Of a stretch of DNA of 64,000 bases, positions 51,770 through 59,859 are shown piece after piece. Under the pieces are notes generated by a model, which did not search any database, was not told where the DNA came from, and saw only the letters and a program-made list of their open reading frames with translations. A program made the translations under genes and the position numbers. This DNA is from Joyebacterum sp964521425. Lineage in GTDB: Bacteria; Joyebacterota; Joyebacteria; Joyebacterales; Joyebacteraceae. Every line of letters begins with the position of its first letter. Position 1 is the first letter of the stretch. The stretch spans positions 1 to 64,000 of the forward strand of contig CAZFRO010000008.1 of assembly GCA_964521425.1 (NCBI GenBank), read 5' to 3'.

Positions 51770-52917
51770 GACGCTATCTCCTCCAGAACGAAGTCAGTGA
51801 TCTGGTCGGGCTCGAACAGATGCCCATCGACCCGCCCAAGATGTCGGACCGGAGCAACACCGGCCACGGCACGTTCCACTTCTGTCACAAGCTGTCCCAG
51901 GTTCATCTCGGGGACGATGATCGTGCGAAGCTGAGGAGCGAGCTCCTTCAGGCGTTTTCCGGAGAACGGCCAGATGGTCTTCACACGCAGAAGCCCGGCC
52001 TTCACACCACGCTCCCTCAGATCCCTCACCGATGCCTTCGCGACACGCGCTGAGGAGCCGTACGCGAAGAGCAGCACCTCACAGTCATCGGTCATCGTTT
52101 CATCGTTCATGGCCAGATCGTCCGCCTTGAGTTCGATCTTGTCCACGATCCCACGGATCTTCTTGTCCACTTCCGCCGGTACCATCGTCGGGAAGCCGCG
52201 CTCGTCGTGAGTGAGCCCCGTCACGTGGAACCGATGTGGACCGCCGAAGTGAGCCATAGGAGGAACATCACTGCATCCACAGGAGAACGGTCGATAGTCT
52301 TCTTCATCGTCGGACGGAAGCGGCCGCGAAGACACCTTGTACGATCCCGGAGCCGGAATCGTGACGCTCTCTCGCATGTGACCGATCACCTCGTCCAGAA
52401 GAAGCACAACGGGTGTACGGAACTCCTCGGACAGGCTCACGCAGCAGGCCGTGAGCTCGATGCACTCGAGGACGGTCGCCGGCGCCAACGCGATGATTGC
52501 GTGGTCGCCGTGCGTTCCCCACCGCGTCTGCATGACATCGCCCTGCGCCGGCTGCGTCGGCAGCCCGGTCGAGGGACCGGCACGCTGGACGTTCACGATG
52601 ACGCATGGGATCTCGGCGAGACATGCTAGCCCCAGGTTCTCCTGCATGAGCGAGAAACCCGGTCCGCTCGTGGCGGTCATCGATCTCGCGCCGGCAAGCG
52701 ACGCTCCGATGATAGCTGCCATCGAGGCGATCTCATCCTCCATCTGAATGAAGCGCCCACCGATCAGTGGAAGATGTCTTGCCATGAACTCTGCAACTTC
52801 GGACGATGGAGTGATGGGATAACCGGCGAAGAAATTGACGCCGGCGGCGACTGCCCCCACGGAGCAGGCTTCGTTTCCCTGCAACACCCAGATCGGCCTC
52901 TCGTTGTTCCCTGACAT
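51766..52917 (-). CDS. korA: 2-oxoglutarate:ferredoxin oxidoreductase alpha subunit
   Basis: This 383-residue subunit has 'LQGNEACSVGAVAAGVNFFA', 'GYPITPSSEVAEFMA', 'QMEDEIASMAAIIGASLAGA' and the KorA hallmark 'VNVQRAGPSTGLPTQPAQGD'. That segment favours 2-oxoglutarate over pyruvate or branched-chain substrates. The gene follows korD by 43 nt and overlaps korB by 4 nt. Confidence 0.94.
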   Translation of the reverse strand: MSGNNERPIWVLQGNEACSVGAVAAGVNFFAGYPITPSSEVAEFMARHLPLIGGRFIQMEDEIASMAAIIGASLAGARSMTATSGPGFSLMQENLGLACLAEIPCVIVNVQRAGPSTGLPTQPAQGDVMQTRWGTHGDHAIIALAPATVLECIELTACCVSLSEEFRTPVVLLLDEVIGHMRESVTIPAPGSYKVSSRPLPSDDEEDYRPFSCGCSDVPPMAHFGGPHRFHVTGLTHDERGFPTMVPAEVDKKIRGIVDKIELKADDLAMNDETMTDDCEVLLFAYGSSARVAKASVRDLRERGVKAGLLRVKTIWPFSGKRLKELAPQLRTIIVPEMNLGQLVTEVERAVAGVAPVRHLGRVDGHLFEPDQITDFVLEEIAS

Positions 52918-52960
52918 GATTGATGAACCCCCGGACGCTGTGGTCCGTTAGCCGGCCTCG

Positions 52961-53239
52961 TTAGGAACCGTCCTTCTTCGCACGCTCTTTGTAGATCGTG
53001 ATCGCCATATCCGGGCAGAGCATCTCGCACAGATTGCAGACGATGCACTCCTCGGGATGCTCCACAACAGGATGACCGGTCTTGTCCGCCCTGAAAACCT
53101 TCGTGGGACAGAACTCGATGCAGATGCCACAGGCCTTGCACCAGGGCTGATAGACAAACACATCCCGATCCGGGTGCTCTTCACGCGACGGGTAGTTCCA
53201 TCGCCTGTTGTTCGCGGCCTCGGCCGCTTGCTTCGCCAT
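52961..53239 (-). CDS. korD: 2-oxoglutarate:ferredoxin oxidoreductase delta (ferredoxin) subunit
   Basis: This 92-residue protein has two [4Fe-4S] motifs: CKACGICIEFC and CIVCNLCEMLC. The ATG at 53239 directly follows the sucD stop, and the ribosome site GGAGGT overlaps that stop, so sucD and korD are translationally coupled. The delta subunit carries electrons from the alpha-beta core to free ferredoxin. Confidence 0.93.
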   Translation of the reverse strand: MAKQAAEAANNRRWNYPSREEHPDRDVFVYQPWCKACGICIEFCPTKVFRADKTGHPVVEHPEECIVCNLCEMLCPDMAITIYKERAKKDGS

Positions 53240-53240
53240 G

Positions 53241-54113
53241 CTACCTCCCAAGCGCGGTCTTCAGAAGACCCGGTATCTCACTCGGACGGTCGGCCACGGG
53301 AACACCCGCCGCCGCCAGCGCATCCATCTTCTCCTGAGCCGTACCCTTGCCGCCTGCGATGATGGCCCCGGCGTGCCCCATCCTCTTTCCCGGGGGAGCC
53401 GTTCTGCCGGCGATGAAACTCACAACAGGCTTCGTCATCTTCGCCTTGATGAACTCCGCAGCCTGCTCCTCATCGGTTCCGCCGATCTCGCCGATCAACA
53501 CCACGGCCTCTGTCTCGCGATCCTTCTCGAACGCTTCGAGCGCGTCTATGAAATTCGTTCCGATTATCGGGTCACCACCTATCCCGATAACGCTCGACTG
53601 GCCCATTCCGGCGCGCCCCAGACTGTCCACGACCTCATAGGTCAGCGTTCCACTCCTCGAGACGACACCTATCCCGCCCTGCGAGTGGATGGAGCCCGGC
53701 ATGATACCGAGCTTCGACTTTCCGGGGCTGATGATGCCGGGGCAGTTCGGTCCGATCATTCGGACGCCAAGTTCCTTCGCCCGCTTGTAGATCTTCGCGA
53801 CATCGAGAGTGGGCACACCCTCGGAGACAACGACAACGAGCTTAGCACCGGACTCGACCGCCTCCATCGCAGCTCCCGCCGCGAACTTCGCGGGGACGAA
53901 AATTATGGTGGCGTTCGCGTTCGTCGCATCGACGGCCTCGGGCACGGTGTTGAAGATGGGAATCCCATCCATCTCCTGTCCACCCTTGCCGGGTGTGACC
54001 CCCGCGACAACGTTGGTACCGTACTCGACCATAGCACGTGTGTGGAACGAGCCGTCGCGGCCGGTGATGCCCTGGACGCAGACTCGTGTGGCTTCATCCA
54101 GAAAGATACTCAC
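53241..54113 (-). CDS. sucD: Succinyl-CoA synthetase alpha subunit
   Basis: This 290-residue subunit has a Rossmann CoA-binding domain ('CVQGITGRDGSFHTRAM', 'GVTPGKGG') and the phospho-histidine H247 in 'KRMGHAGAIIAGGKGTA'. 'GPNCPGIISPG' is typical. The start is GTG, overlapping the sucC stop (GTGA), with GAGGAGG upstream. It converts succinyl-CoA to succinate with formation of ATP or GTP. Confidence 0.96.
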   Translation of the reverse strand: MSIFLDEATRVCVQGITGRDGSFHTRAMVEYGTNVVAGVTPGKGGQEMDGIPIFNTVPEAVDATNANATIIFVPAKFAAGAAMEAVESGAKLVVVVSEGVPTLDVAKIYKRAKELGVRMIGPNCPGIISPGKSKLGIMPGSIHSQGGIGVVSRSGTLTYEVVDSLGRAGMGQSSVIGIGGDPIIGTNFIDALEAFEKDRETEAVVLIGEIGGTDEEQAAEFIKAKMTKPVVSFIAGRTAPPGKRMGHAGAIIAGGKGTAQEKMDALAAAGVPVADRPSEIPGLLKTALGR

Positions 54114-55249
54114 GCCTGCCTCCTCGCCAGCTCGACCACCTTCTCAACTGCCTCATCCATCGTCTCGGCGGATTTCATATCGTGCTCTGCGAGGATTCGT
54201 CTTGCCTCCTCAGCATTCGTCCCTGTCAATCGGACAACGAGCGGAAGCCCCACCGGCCGCTCCTTGAGCGCAGCCACGAGACCCCGCGCGACGTCGTCGC
54301 AGCGGGTGATTCCTCCGAAGATGTTGATGAGAATCGATTTGACGTTCGGGTCGCTCGTGATGATGTCGATGGCGGTCTGCATCTTCTCCGGACTCGAGCT
54401 TCCTCCGATGTCGAGGAAGTTGGCCGGCTCACCGCCGTAGTACTTGATCACGTCCATTGTGGTCATGGCCAGACCGGCGCCGTTCACGATGCAACCGACG
54501 TCACCCTCGAGCTTGACGTACGAGAGACCCATCTCGCGCGCACGCCTTAGGTCGTCGGTCTCACCCGATGGATCACGCATGGCCTCAATGTCGGGATGGC
54601 GAAAGAGCGCATTGTCGTCGATGTTGATCTTCGCATCGATGGCCCAGACCTGTTCATCCGGAGTGACGACGAGCGGGTTGATTTCTGCGAGCGAGGCATC
54701 GCTTCCTATGAAGGCGTCGTACAGCTTCTCAACGACGACCGCAATGTCACGAACCACATGGGGTCTCGTGTCGAGCTTCGCCGCAAGCTCCTGCGCCTCC
54801 GCCGTGGATAACCCCTTGTCGGGATCGACCGGGTGCTTGTGGATTCTTTCAGGCGTCGTCGCTGCGACCTCCTCAATGTCCACACCGCCCGCGGCGCTCA
54901 CCATATAGACGGGTCTCTTGGTGGCACGATCGACGACGATTCCGACGTAGTACTCGCTCTCTATGTCGACGGCGTCCGCCACCATGATTCTCTCGACCGT
55001 GAGCCCCTTGATGTCCATCCCGAGTATGGCCGTTGCATGCGTCTGGGCCTCATCGGGAGTCTTTGCCAACTTCACGCCACCGGCCTTGCCGCGGCCGCCG
55101 ACATGCACCTGAGCCTTGACGACGACCATCCTTCCGATCTCCTCGGCGACGCGACGCGCGTCCGCGGGATCGTCCACAACCTCAAACCGAGGAATCGGGA
55201 CCTCATACTCACTCAGAATTTCCCTGGCCTGGTACTCATGGATCTTCAA
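54110..55249 (-). CDS. sucC: Succinyl-CoA synthetase beta subunit
   Basis: This 379-residue ATP-grasp subunit has 'KIHEYQAREILSEYEVPIPR', 'VVKAQVHVGGRGKAGGVKLA', 'EINPLVV', 'NGAGLAMTTMDVIKYYGGEPANFLD' and 'LINIFGGITRCDDVARG'. The start is TTG 55249 with GGAGGGA 5 nt upstream; the open frame of 17 codons further upstream crosses a perfect palindrome and is unlikely to be coding. First gene of the long sucCD-kor-ndk-nuo operon. Confidence 0.95.
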   Translation of the reverse strand: MKIHEYQAREILSEYEVPIPRFEVVDDPADARRVAEEIGRMVVVKAQVHVGGRGKAGGVKLAKTPDEAQTHATAILGMDIKGLTVERIMVADAVDIESEYYVGIVVDRATKRPVYMVSAAGGVDIEEVAATTPERIHKHPVDPDKGLSTAEAQELAAKLDTRPHVVRDIAVVVEKLYDAFIGSDASLAEINPLVVTPDEQVWAIDAKINIDDNALFRHPDIEAMRDPSGETDDLRRAREMGLSYVKLEGDVGCIVNGAGLAMTTMDVIKYYGGEPANFLDIGGSSSPEKMQTAIDIITSDPNVKSILINIFGGITRCDDVARGLVAALKERPVGLPLVVRLTGTNAEEARRILAEHDMKSAETMDEAVEKVVELARRQA

Positions 55250-55294
55250 GTGATCCCTCCATGGATGCTCTAGGTTCCGGAGGTCCGCGATTGA

Positions 55295-55310
55295 ACCCAC
55301 TGCAGTGGGT
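55295..55310. promoter_or_regulatory. Perfect 16-bp palindrome upstream of sucC
   Basis: ACCCACTGCAGTGGGT is a perfect palindrome about 45 nt upstream of the sucC start and just before a weak TTCAAT-N17-TAGAGC promoter-like pair on the minus strand. Size and place fit an operator for a dimeric regulator. As RNA it would form only a 6-bp stem without a T-run, so a terminator is less likely. Confidence 0.45.
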
Positions 55311-55327
55311 CTCAGACGGCCCCGATG

Positions 55328-56638
55328 CTACAGGAATTTCTTAAGGACGTCCACGAGCGAGGGACTACCCTTGACGTCAAGATTGTACATGACGCGCACG
55401 CTCGGCTTCTCGATCTTAATGACCTTCCTGAGATCGATCGGCGTACCGACAACCACGTAGTCGCAATCGACAGCGTTCACCGTCGTCTCCAGATCAGCAA
55501 CCTGCTCGCCGCTGTACCCGGCCGCAGGCAGAAGCGTTCCGATGCCAGGGTACTTCTCGTACATCTCGCTGATCTTGCCAACGGCCTTGTCGCGCGCGTC
55601 AACGAGGATCGCGCCGGCACGCTCTGCAGCCACTGTCCCCGCCCCGATCGTCATCCCGCCGTGGGTCAGCGTGGGACCGTCCTCGATGACCAGGACACGC
55701 TTGCCCTTGAGATCGACATCCTCCTCAAAGACCACCGGTGAATCGGCGTGGATGATCAGGGCTTCCGGGTTCACGGACTCGATGTTGCGCACAAGCTGGT
55801 CTATCTGTGCCTGCTCCGCCGAGTCTTCCTTGTTGATGATGACGACGTCCGCCATCCGGAGGTTCTGCTCTCCGGGATAGTATGTGAGTTCGTGCCCCAC
55901 ACGATGCGGGTCAGCCACCGTGATGTAGAGATCTGCTTCGTAGAAGGAGGCGTCGTTGTTGCCGCCGTCCCATAGGACGATGTCCGCCTCCTTCTCAACC
56001 TCTTCCAGGATGCGTCCGTAATCCACTCCCGCGAAGACGACGTTCCCCCGGTCGATATGAGGCTCGTACTCCTCCATCTCCTCGATCGTGCACTTGTGCT
56101 TGATCATGTCGTCGTAGCTGCCGAAGCGCTGCCAGATCTGCTTCGTCAGATCCCCGTAGGGCATCGGATGTCTGATGGCGACGACCTTCTTCCCGGCCTC
56201 CATCAGGATCTCCGCAACGCGTCGCGTCGTCTGGCTCTTTCCACATCCCGTCCTGGTCGCACAGATGGCGATCACGGGCTTCTTCGATTTGAGCATCGTC
56301 TCCGCAGCACCCAGGAGAACGAAATTGGCTCCGAGGGCGTTCACCAGGGACGCCTTGTGCATCACATACTCGTGCTCCACGTCGCTGTACGCGAAGACAA
56401 CATCATCTACCCTGAGTTCCTTGATCAGGCGCGGCAGATCCTCCTCCGCGCGAATCGGAATGCCGTCGGGGTAGAGCCTGCCGGCGAGTTCCGGCGGATA
56501 CGCCCGGCCGTCTATGTCGGGAATCTGAGTCGCAGTGAACGCCACGACCTCGAATTCCTCGCGGTCACGATAGACCAGATTGAAATTCTGAAAGTCTCTT
56601 CCCGCCGCACCCATGATAACGACACGTCGCCTCTCCAT
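55328..56638 (-). CDS. Cyclic 2,3-diphosphoglycerate synthetase-like P-loop GTPase
   Basis: This 436-residue protein has an N-terminal Rossmann-like segment ('RRVVIMGAAGRDFQNFNLVY', 'TATQIPDIDGRAYPPELAG'). A P-loop 'CATRTGCGKSQTTRRV' follows at about 157-172, then 'DIVLWDGGNNDASFYEADLYI' and 'NKEDSAEQAQI'. The pattern and length match the cyclic 2,3-diphosphoglycerate synthetase family, first known in methanogens and also found in many bacteria where its product is untested. AGGAGAGG before ATG 56638 decides the start. sucC follows 78 nt later. Whether it really makes cyclic diphosphoglycerate here is open. Confidence 0.85.
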   Translation of the reverse strand: MERRRVVIMGAAGRDFQNFNLVYRDREEFEVVAFTATQIPDIDGRAYPPELAGRLYPDGIPIRAEEDLPRLIKELRVDDVVFAYSDVEHEYVMHKASLVNALGANFVLLGAAETMLKSKKPVIAICATRTGCGKSQTTRRVAEILMEAGKKVVAIRHPMPYGDLTKQIWQRFGSYDDMIKHKCTIEEMEEYEPHIDRGNVVFAGVDYGRILEEVEKEADIVLWDGGNNDASFYEADLYITVADPHRVGHELTYYPGEQNLRMADVVIINKEDSAEQAQIDQLVRNIESVNPEALIIHADSPVVFEEDVDLKGKRVLVIEDGPTLTHGGMTIGAGTVAAERAGAILVDARDKAVGKISEMYEKYPGIGTLLPAAGYSGEQVADLETTVNAVDCDYVVVGTPIDLRKVIKIEKPSVRVMYNLDVKGSPSLVDVLKKFL

Positions 56639-56716
56639 CAAACCTCTCCTTGACTCACTCATAGACTGCTTTCGCGTCACCACAAGGCCGCGACGCACCC
56701 GGCCAATCGCACGTGA

Positions 56717-56762
56717 ATCCCCCATGCACCCGCGTTCGCTTGAACGCGGCCACGTGGGGGAT
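56717..56762. other. Long imperfect inverted repeat
   Basis: Arms of 21 nt (56717-56737 and 56742-56762) flank a GCTT loop. Outer ATCCCCCA/TGGGGGAT and inner CCGCGTTC/GAACGCGG blocks pair perfectly and a 4-5 nt internal loop separates them. It lies in the 261-nt gap between the hldE end and the GTPase start. There is no T-run on either side. It could end the hldA-hldE transcript or shape the GTPase leader. Confidence 0.55.
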
Positions 56763-56899
56763 CCAAGGTATCAAATGGACCGCCCGGATGTCGTTCCGTC
56801 GGCCCGCCTGCAGCCAAGAATGCGGCTACCAGACAAGGTCAATATGGTACTCCATTCAGGGGAAGTAGTCCAGCAGCAAATGGTGCATTCCCGCCTCTT

Positions 56900-57382
56900 C
56901 TAGCGCCCCTTCCCCGCCTCCAGAATCCTGTCAATGATGGAGCGCGTCGAACGGCCTTTCAGCACTTCGAGGGCAACAACCTTCCCTCCGTGCTCAGTCA
57001 CGACTTGAGCGCCGACGATGGTCTCCACGGAGTAGTCGGCGCCCTTGACCAGCACATCCGGCACGATCGCCGCGATGAGCTCGTACGGAGTATCCTCGTC
57101 GAAGAGACAGACGTAGTCGACCGATGCGAGCGACGCAAGCACGTGGGCACGATCGTCCTGGGGGACTATCGGTCTCGTCTCTCCCTTGAGCGCACGGACG
57201 GATCTGTCGGTGTTCAAGCCGACAACAAGGACGTCACCGAGCGACTTTGCCCGCTCGAGGTAGTCCGTGTGGCCACGATGGAGTATGTCGAAGCAACCGT
57301 TCGTGAAGACGGCGACCGCTCCGGCCGCTCGGACGTCTCTGCGAATCCCGATGAGTTCTTCACGCGACACAACCTCGCCCAC
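56900..57382 (-). CDS. hldE: D-glycero-beta-D-manno-heptose 1-phosphate adenylyltransferase
   Basis: This 160-residue nucleotidyltransferase corresponds to the C-terminal half of E. coli HldE (RfaE domain II). It shows 'TNGCFDILHRGHTDYLERA' with the HxGH site and 'VKGADYSVETIVGA' and 'KGRSTRSIIDRI'. It activates heptose 1-phosphate with ATP for the lipopolysaccharide core. GTG start, GAGGAG upstream, 2 nt after the hldA stop. The two halves are separate genes here. Confidence 0.93.
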   Translation of the reverse strand: MGEVVSREELIGIRRDVRAAGAVAVFTNGCFDILHRGHTDYLERAKSLGDVLVVGLNTDRSVRALKGETRPIVPQDDRAHVLASLASVDYVCLFDEDTPYELIAAIVPDVLVKGADYSVETIVGAQVVTEHGGKVVALEVLKGRSTRSIIDRILEAGKGR

Positions 57383-57384
57383 GT

Positions 57385-58389
57385 CTACTCCTCCTCGGCG
57401 TCTTCAAACGATCCTGCTATCTCCTCGGTCGTCACTGATGCCGTGCCGACCTCTCGTATCACGACGCCCGCTGCATGGTTTGCCACGGCAGCCGCCTCGA
57501 CCATTGTCGCGCCTGCTGCAAGCGCCACGGCCAGCACGCCGATCACGGTGTCCCCGGCGCCCGTGACGTCGAACACCTCTCTCGCCACGGTCGGGAGATG
57601 AGCGTGCTCGCCGTCCTTCATGAAGAGCGACATGCCCTCCTCGCCTCTTGTGATGATCACACACTCGGCGTCGAGTCTCTTACGGAGTTCCCACCCCGCT
57701 CTCAAGAGGTCCTCGTCTCCTGCTATCCTGAACCCCACGGCCCCGGCCGCCTCTTTCAGATTCGGCGTGATGGCGGTGACGCCCCTGTAGCTCCCGAAGT
57801 GTGACTCCTTCGGGTCGACGCACACGAGCTTCCCCGCCCCGCGCGCCTGCTCCAGAACCGCTCCGAGCGTCTGTTCACTCACCACGCCCTTGCCGTAGTC
57901 GGAGATGACCAGCACATCCACGGAGTCGATCGCCTGGGCGGCGAGTTCAACGAGTCGTGATGCGACGTCCGCGCTGAGAGGACGGGTGTCCTCGCGATCG
58001 GCTCGGACGACCTGTTGGCTGTGCGCGATGATACGTGTCTTGGTTGTGGTGGGTCGCCCATCTACTTCGAGGACCTTTGATATGTCAACACCACGCTCCG
58101 TGAGAAGCGAGGTCAAGACTCCTGCGTGATCGTCGCGGCCGACGACACCCACGACTGTCGCCGATGCTCCGAGTGACGCCACGTTCTCCGCAACGTTGGC
58201 CGCTCCGCCGAACCGGACGGTCTCCCGCGTGACCTCCACCACCGGAACGGGCGCCTCCGGTGAGATCCGGCTGACGCCTCCCCAGACGTAACGGTCCAGC
58301 ATCATGTCACCGAGAATCGCGACCCTGCATCTGCCGAAGCGGTCGAGAAGTTCGGCCAGCCTCTCTCGTGTCACGTGTCTCGAATCCAT
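57385..58389 (-). CDS. hldA: D-glycero-beta-D-manno-heptose-7-phosphate kinase
   Basis: This 334-residue PfkB-type kinase corresponds to the N-terminal half of HldE. It has 'AILGDMMLDRYVWGGVSRISPE', 'RFGGAANVAENVASLGA', 'LVISDYGKGV' and the catalytic-base loop 'DVTGAGDTVIGVLAVALAAG'. AGGAGG lies 5 nt before the ATG. A clear promoter sits at 58458-58486. The pair implies a heptose-containing lipopolysaccharide. Confidence 0.94.
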   Translation of the reverse strand: MDSRHVTRERLAELLDRFGRCRVAILGDMMLDRYVWGGVSRISPEAPVPVVEVTRETVRFGGAANVAENVASLGASATVVGVVGRDDHAGVLTSLLTERGVDISKVLEVDGRPTTTKTRIIAHSQQVVRADREDTRPLSADVASRLVELAAQAIDSVDVLVISDYGKGVVSEQTLGAVLEQARGAGKLVCVDPKESHFGSYRGVTAITPNLKEAAGAVGFRIAGDEDLLRAGWELRKRLDAECVIITRGEEGMSLFMKDGEHAHLPTVAREVFDVTGAGDTVIGVLAVALAAGATMVEAAAVANHAAGVVIREVGTASVTTEEIAGSFEDAEEE

Positions 58390-58457
58390 GACGTCCTCCT
58401 GAAGCTCTTGCCGTGTGACGAACGGCGTCCGGCAACCGCCACGACGCAGCAGACAGG

Positions 58458-58486
58458 ATGCTAAGCCAGTCCAATCTACAAGTCAA
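58458..58486 (-). promoter_or_regulatory. Promoter of hldA-hldE
   Basis: On the minus strand TTGACT (58486-58481), a 17-nt spacer and TAGCAT (58463-58458) are found. It lies directly after the terminator hairpin of the upstream gene. The leader to hldA is about 60 nt. Confidence 0.75.
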
Positions 58487-58502
58487 GGCTGCCCTGCAAG
58501 AA

Positions 58503-58530
58503 GCGGCCGGCTCCTCACGGTGCCGGCCGC
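58503..58530. terminator. Terminator of the triple-repeat protein gene
   Basis: GCGGCCGGC (58503-58511) and GCCGGCCGC (58522-58530) form a perfect 9-bp G+C stem with a 10-nt loop, 26 nt after the stop of the leftward gene at 58557. CTTCTTG follows on the minus strand and CTTCTCTTTT on the plus strand, so it could act in both directions. Confidence 0.7.
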
Positions 58531-58556
58531 CTTCTCTTTTCACATGTCGGTATAGG

Positions 58557-59417
58557 CTAGCTCGAAAGCTTCACTCTCTCGATCGTGCGTCTCCGTCTCG
58601 GCTTCCTCTTGGGATGCTCCGGGACGATGAGATCAGGATACGCATTGTGCAGTGCCTGGATCGACGAGCCCAGGAAGCACCCGGTCAGCATGCCGCCGAG
58701 TCCGTACTCCCTGAAGAGATGATAGGTAACATCCTGGAAGACCGCTTCCGGCGGCACACCGAGCATGTCCTCAACGAGCCACCTGGTGGCGCGCCGTGCG
58801 TTCTCGAGTCCCTGCTCGCCCTGCCAGAAGTTCTTCGGTACGTTTCTGAACTCCCACGGGTGGAAACGGCCAGGGTATGCGTTCTCGATGGCACGGAAGA
58901 ACGAACCGCGGAAGCAGACCGACAGCATGCCCCTCAGGTTGTACTTCCCGAAGGTCGTCGCCGAAATCCGCTGCGGAATCTCGGCCACTGCGCAGCCTTC
59001 CTTCTCCTCGATCATCCAGCGTGTAGCTTCGGCCGCGAGCTTGAAACGCTCAGGCCCCTGCCACATGCCCTTGACATTGAACTGCCATTTGTGGAATCGG
59101 CCCGGGTATGCATTGTCGATGGCCTTGTACGGCGACCAGTCGAAGCAGCTCCCCAGCATCCACGTCAAGCCGTTCTCGTAGAACAGCTTCTTATGAATGG
59201 CGCGCGGGATCTCGTCTACGCCGATACCGAGCTTCTCCTCCAGCAGGTAGCGTGTGATGACGCCCGCTCTTGCGCGGCCAACAGGTCCTTCAAAAAAGTT
59301 GTTCGGGAAACGCCGTCTCTGCTTGAGAGAGACGTCCTCATAAACCTGGATCACCTCGGCGCGGTCCAACTCTGGCACCGCCACTCCGGAGTCCAGCCTT
59401 TTCAGTTCCGCAACCAT
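58557..59417 (-). CDS. Triple-repeat basic protein of unknown function
   Basis: This 286-residue cytosolic protein consists of three copies of a unit of about 74 residues (about 40-113, 117-190, 196-268). The shared pattern is 'FWQG...A..ATRW..E...G....EIP......F...GL..ML..CF..S...AI.NAYPGRFH.WEF'. The tail is strongly basic (PKRKPRRRRTIERVK), which suggests nucleic-acid binding. I do not recognise the domain. The ATG has GGAGGAACT upstream. It is a single-gene unit with its own promoter (59526-59554), a possible operator at 59432-59448 and a terminator. It faces away from the DUF3467 gene. Confidence 0.85.
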   Translation of the reverse strand: MVAELKRLDSGVAVPELDRAEVIQVYEDVSLKQRRRFPNNFFEGPVGRARAGVITRYLLEEKLGIGVDEIPRAIHKKLFYENGLTWMLGSCFDWSPYKAIDNAYPGRFHKWQFNVKGMWQGPERFKLAAEATRWMIEEKEGCAVAEIPQRISATTFGKYNLRGMLSVCFRGSFFRAIENAYPGRFHPWEFRNVPKNFWQGEQGLENARRATRWLVEDMLGVPPEAVFQDVTYHLFREYGLGGMLTGCFLGSSIQALHNAYPDLIVPEHPKRKPRRRRTIERVKLSS

Positions 59418-59431
59418 AGTTCCTCCGCTCT

Positions 59432-59448
59432 ACAGTTCGGACAACTGT
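59432..59448. promoter_or_regulatory. Inverted repeat in the leader of the triple-repeat gene
   Basis: ACAGTT-CGGAC-AACTGT is a perfect 6-bp inverted repeat ending 5 nt upstream of the GGAGGA ribosome site. It could be an operator, perhaps autogenous given the basic product, or a small RNA hairpin that affects translation. Confidence 0.4.
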
Positions 59449-59525
59449 CAAAGCTGTCGAATTCGTCCGCTGGATGCTTGTTGCCCATTAACACAAGACT
59501 TACCACGTGTCATTTATCCATGCCC

Positions 59526-59554
59526 ACAATATCACCTCACGCAAAACCTGTCAA
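59526..59554 (-). promoter_or_regulatory. Promoter of the triple-repeat gene
   Basis: On the minus strand TTGACA (59554-59549), a 17-nt spacer and TATTGT (59531-59526) are found, giving a leader of about 100 nt to the ATG at 59417. Confidence 0.65.
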
Positions 59555-59859
59555 GAGGAATGTTCGCCAAAGCGTAAGCCTGCAAGGTTTCCCCGCCGCA
59601 GAGGATGGCCTCGCGGCTTGCACGCGCCGCGCGAAGAGGTGCCGTGCACGGTGGGAACCTCTCCAGAGCGGATGCTCCGTGCTGTAGGAATGGCAAAGAC
59701 CGCGACTCGGAGTGACTCGAAGCAGGAGGGGGCACGACGCTCGAACGACTTGAAACATGGACGTCGACACTCAAGTCCAATCACCCGAGTGGGGGTTCAC
59801 GAACGTGACAAGCGTGCACACATGGCACGGGTATTGCTAACGTGCGGCCCAGAAAGCGC
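59555..59859. other. Noncoding divergent spacer
   Basis: About 305 bp between two divergent promoters. Open frames here have Arg-rich, shadow-like composition and no ribosome sites. Several short complementary stretches exist (for example GGTTTCCC with GGGAACC, and GCGGC with GCCGC around 59587-59660). I could not match any known RNA family (4.5S, RNase P and tmRNA motifs are absent). Confidence 0.5.

Noticed and set aside
59555..59859. 6S, 4.5S or other known structural RNA
   Set aside because: Some complementary stretches exist, but none of the conserved motifs of SRP RNA, RNase P RNA or tmRNA is present, and I could not build a convincing 6S-like fold.
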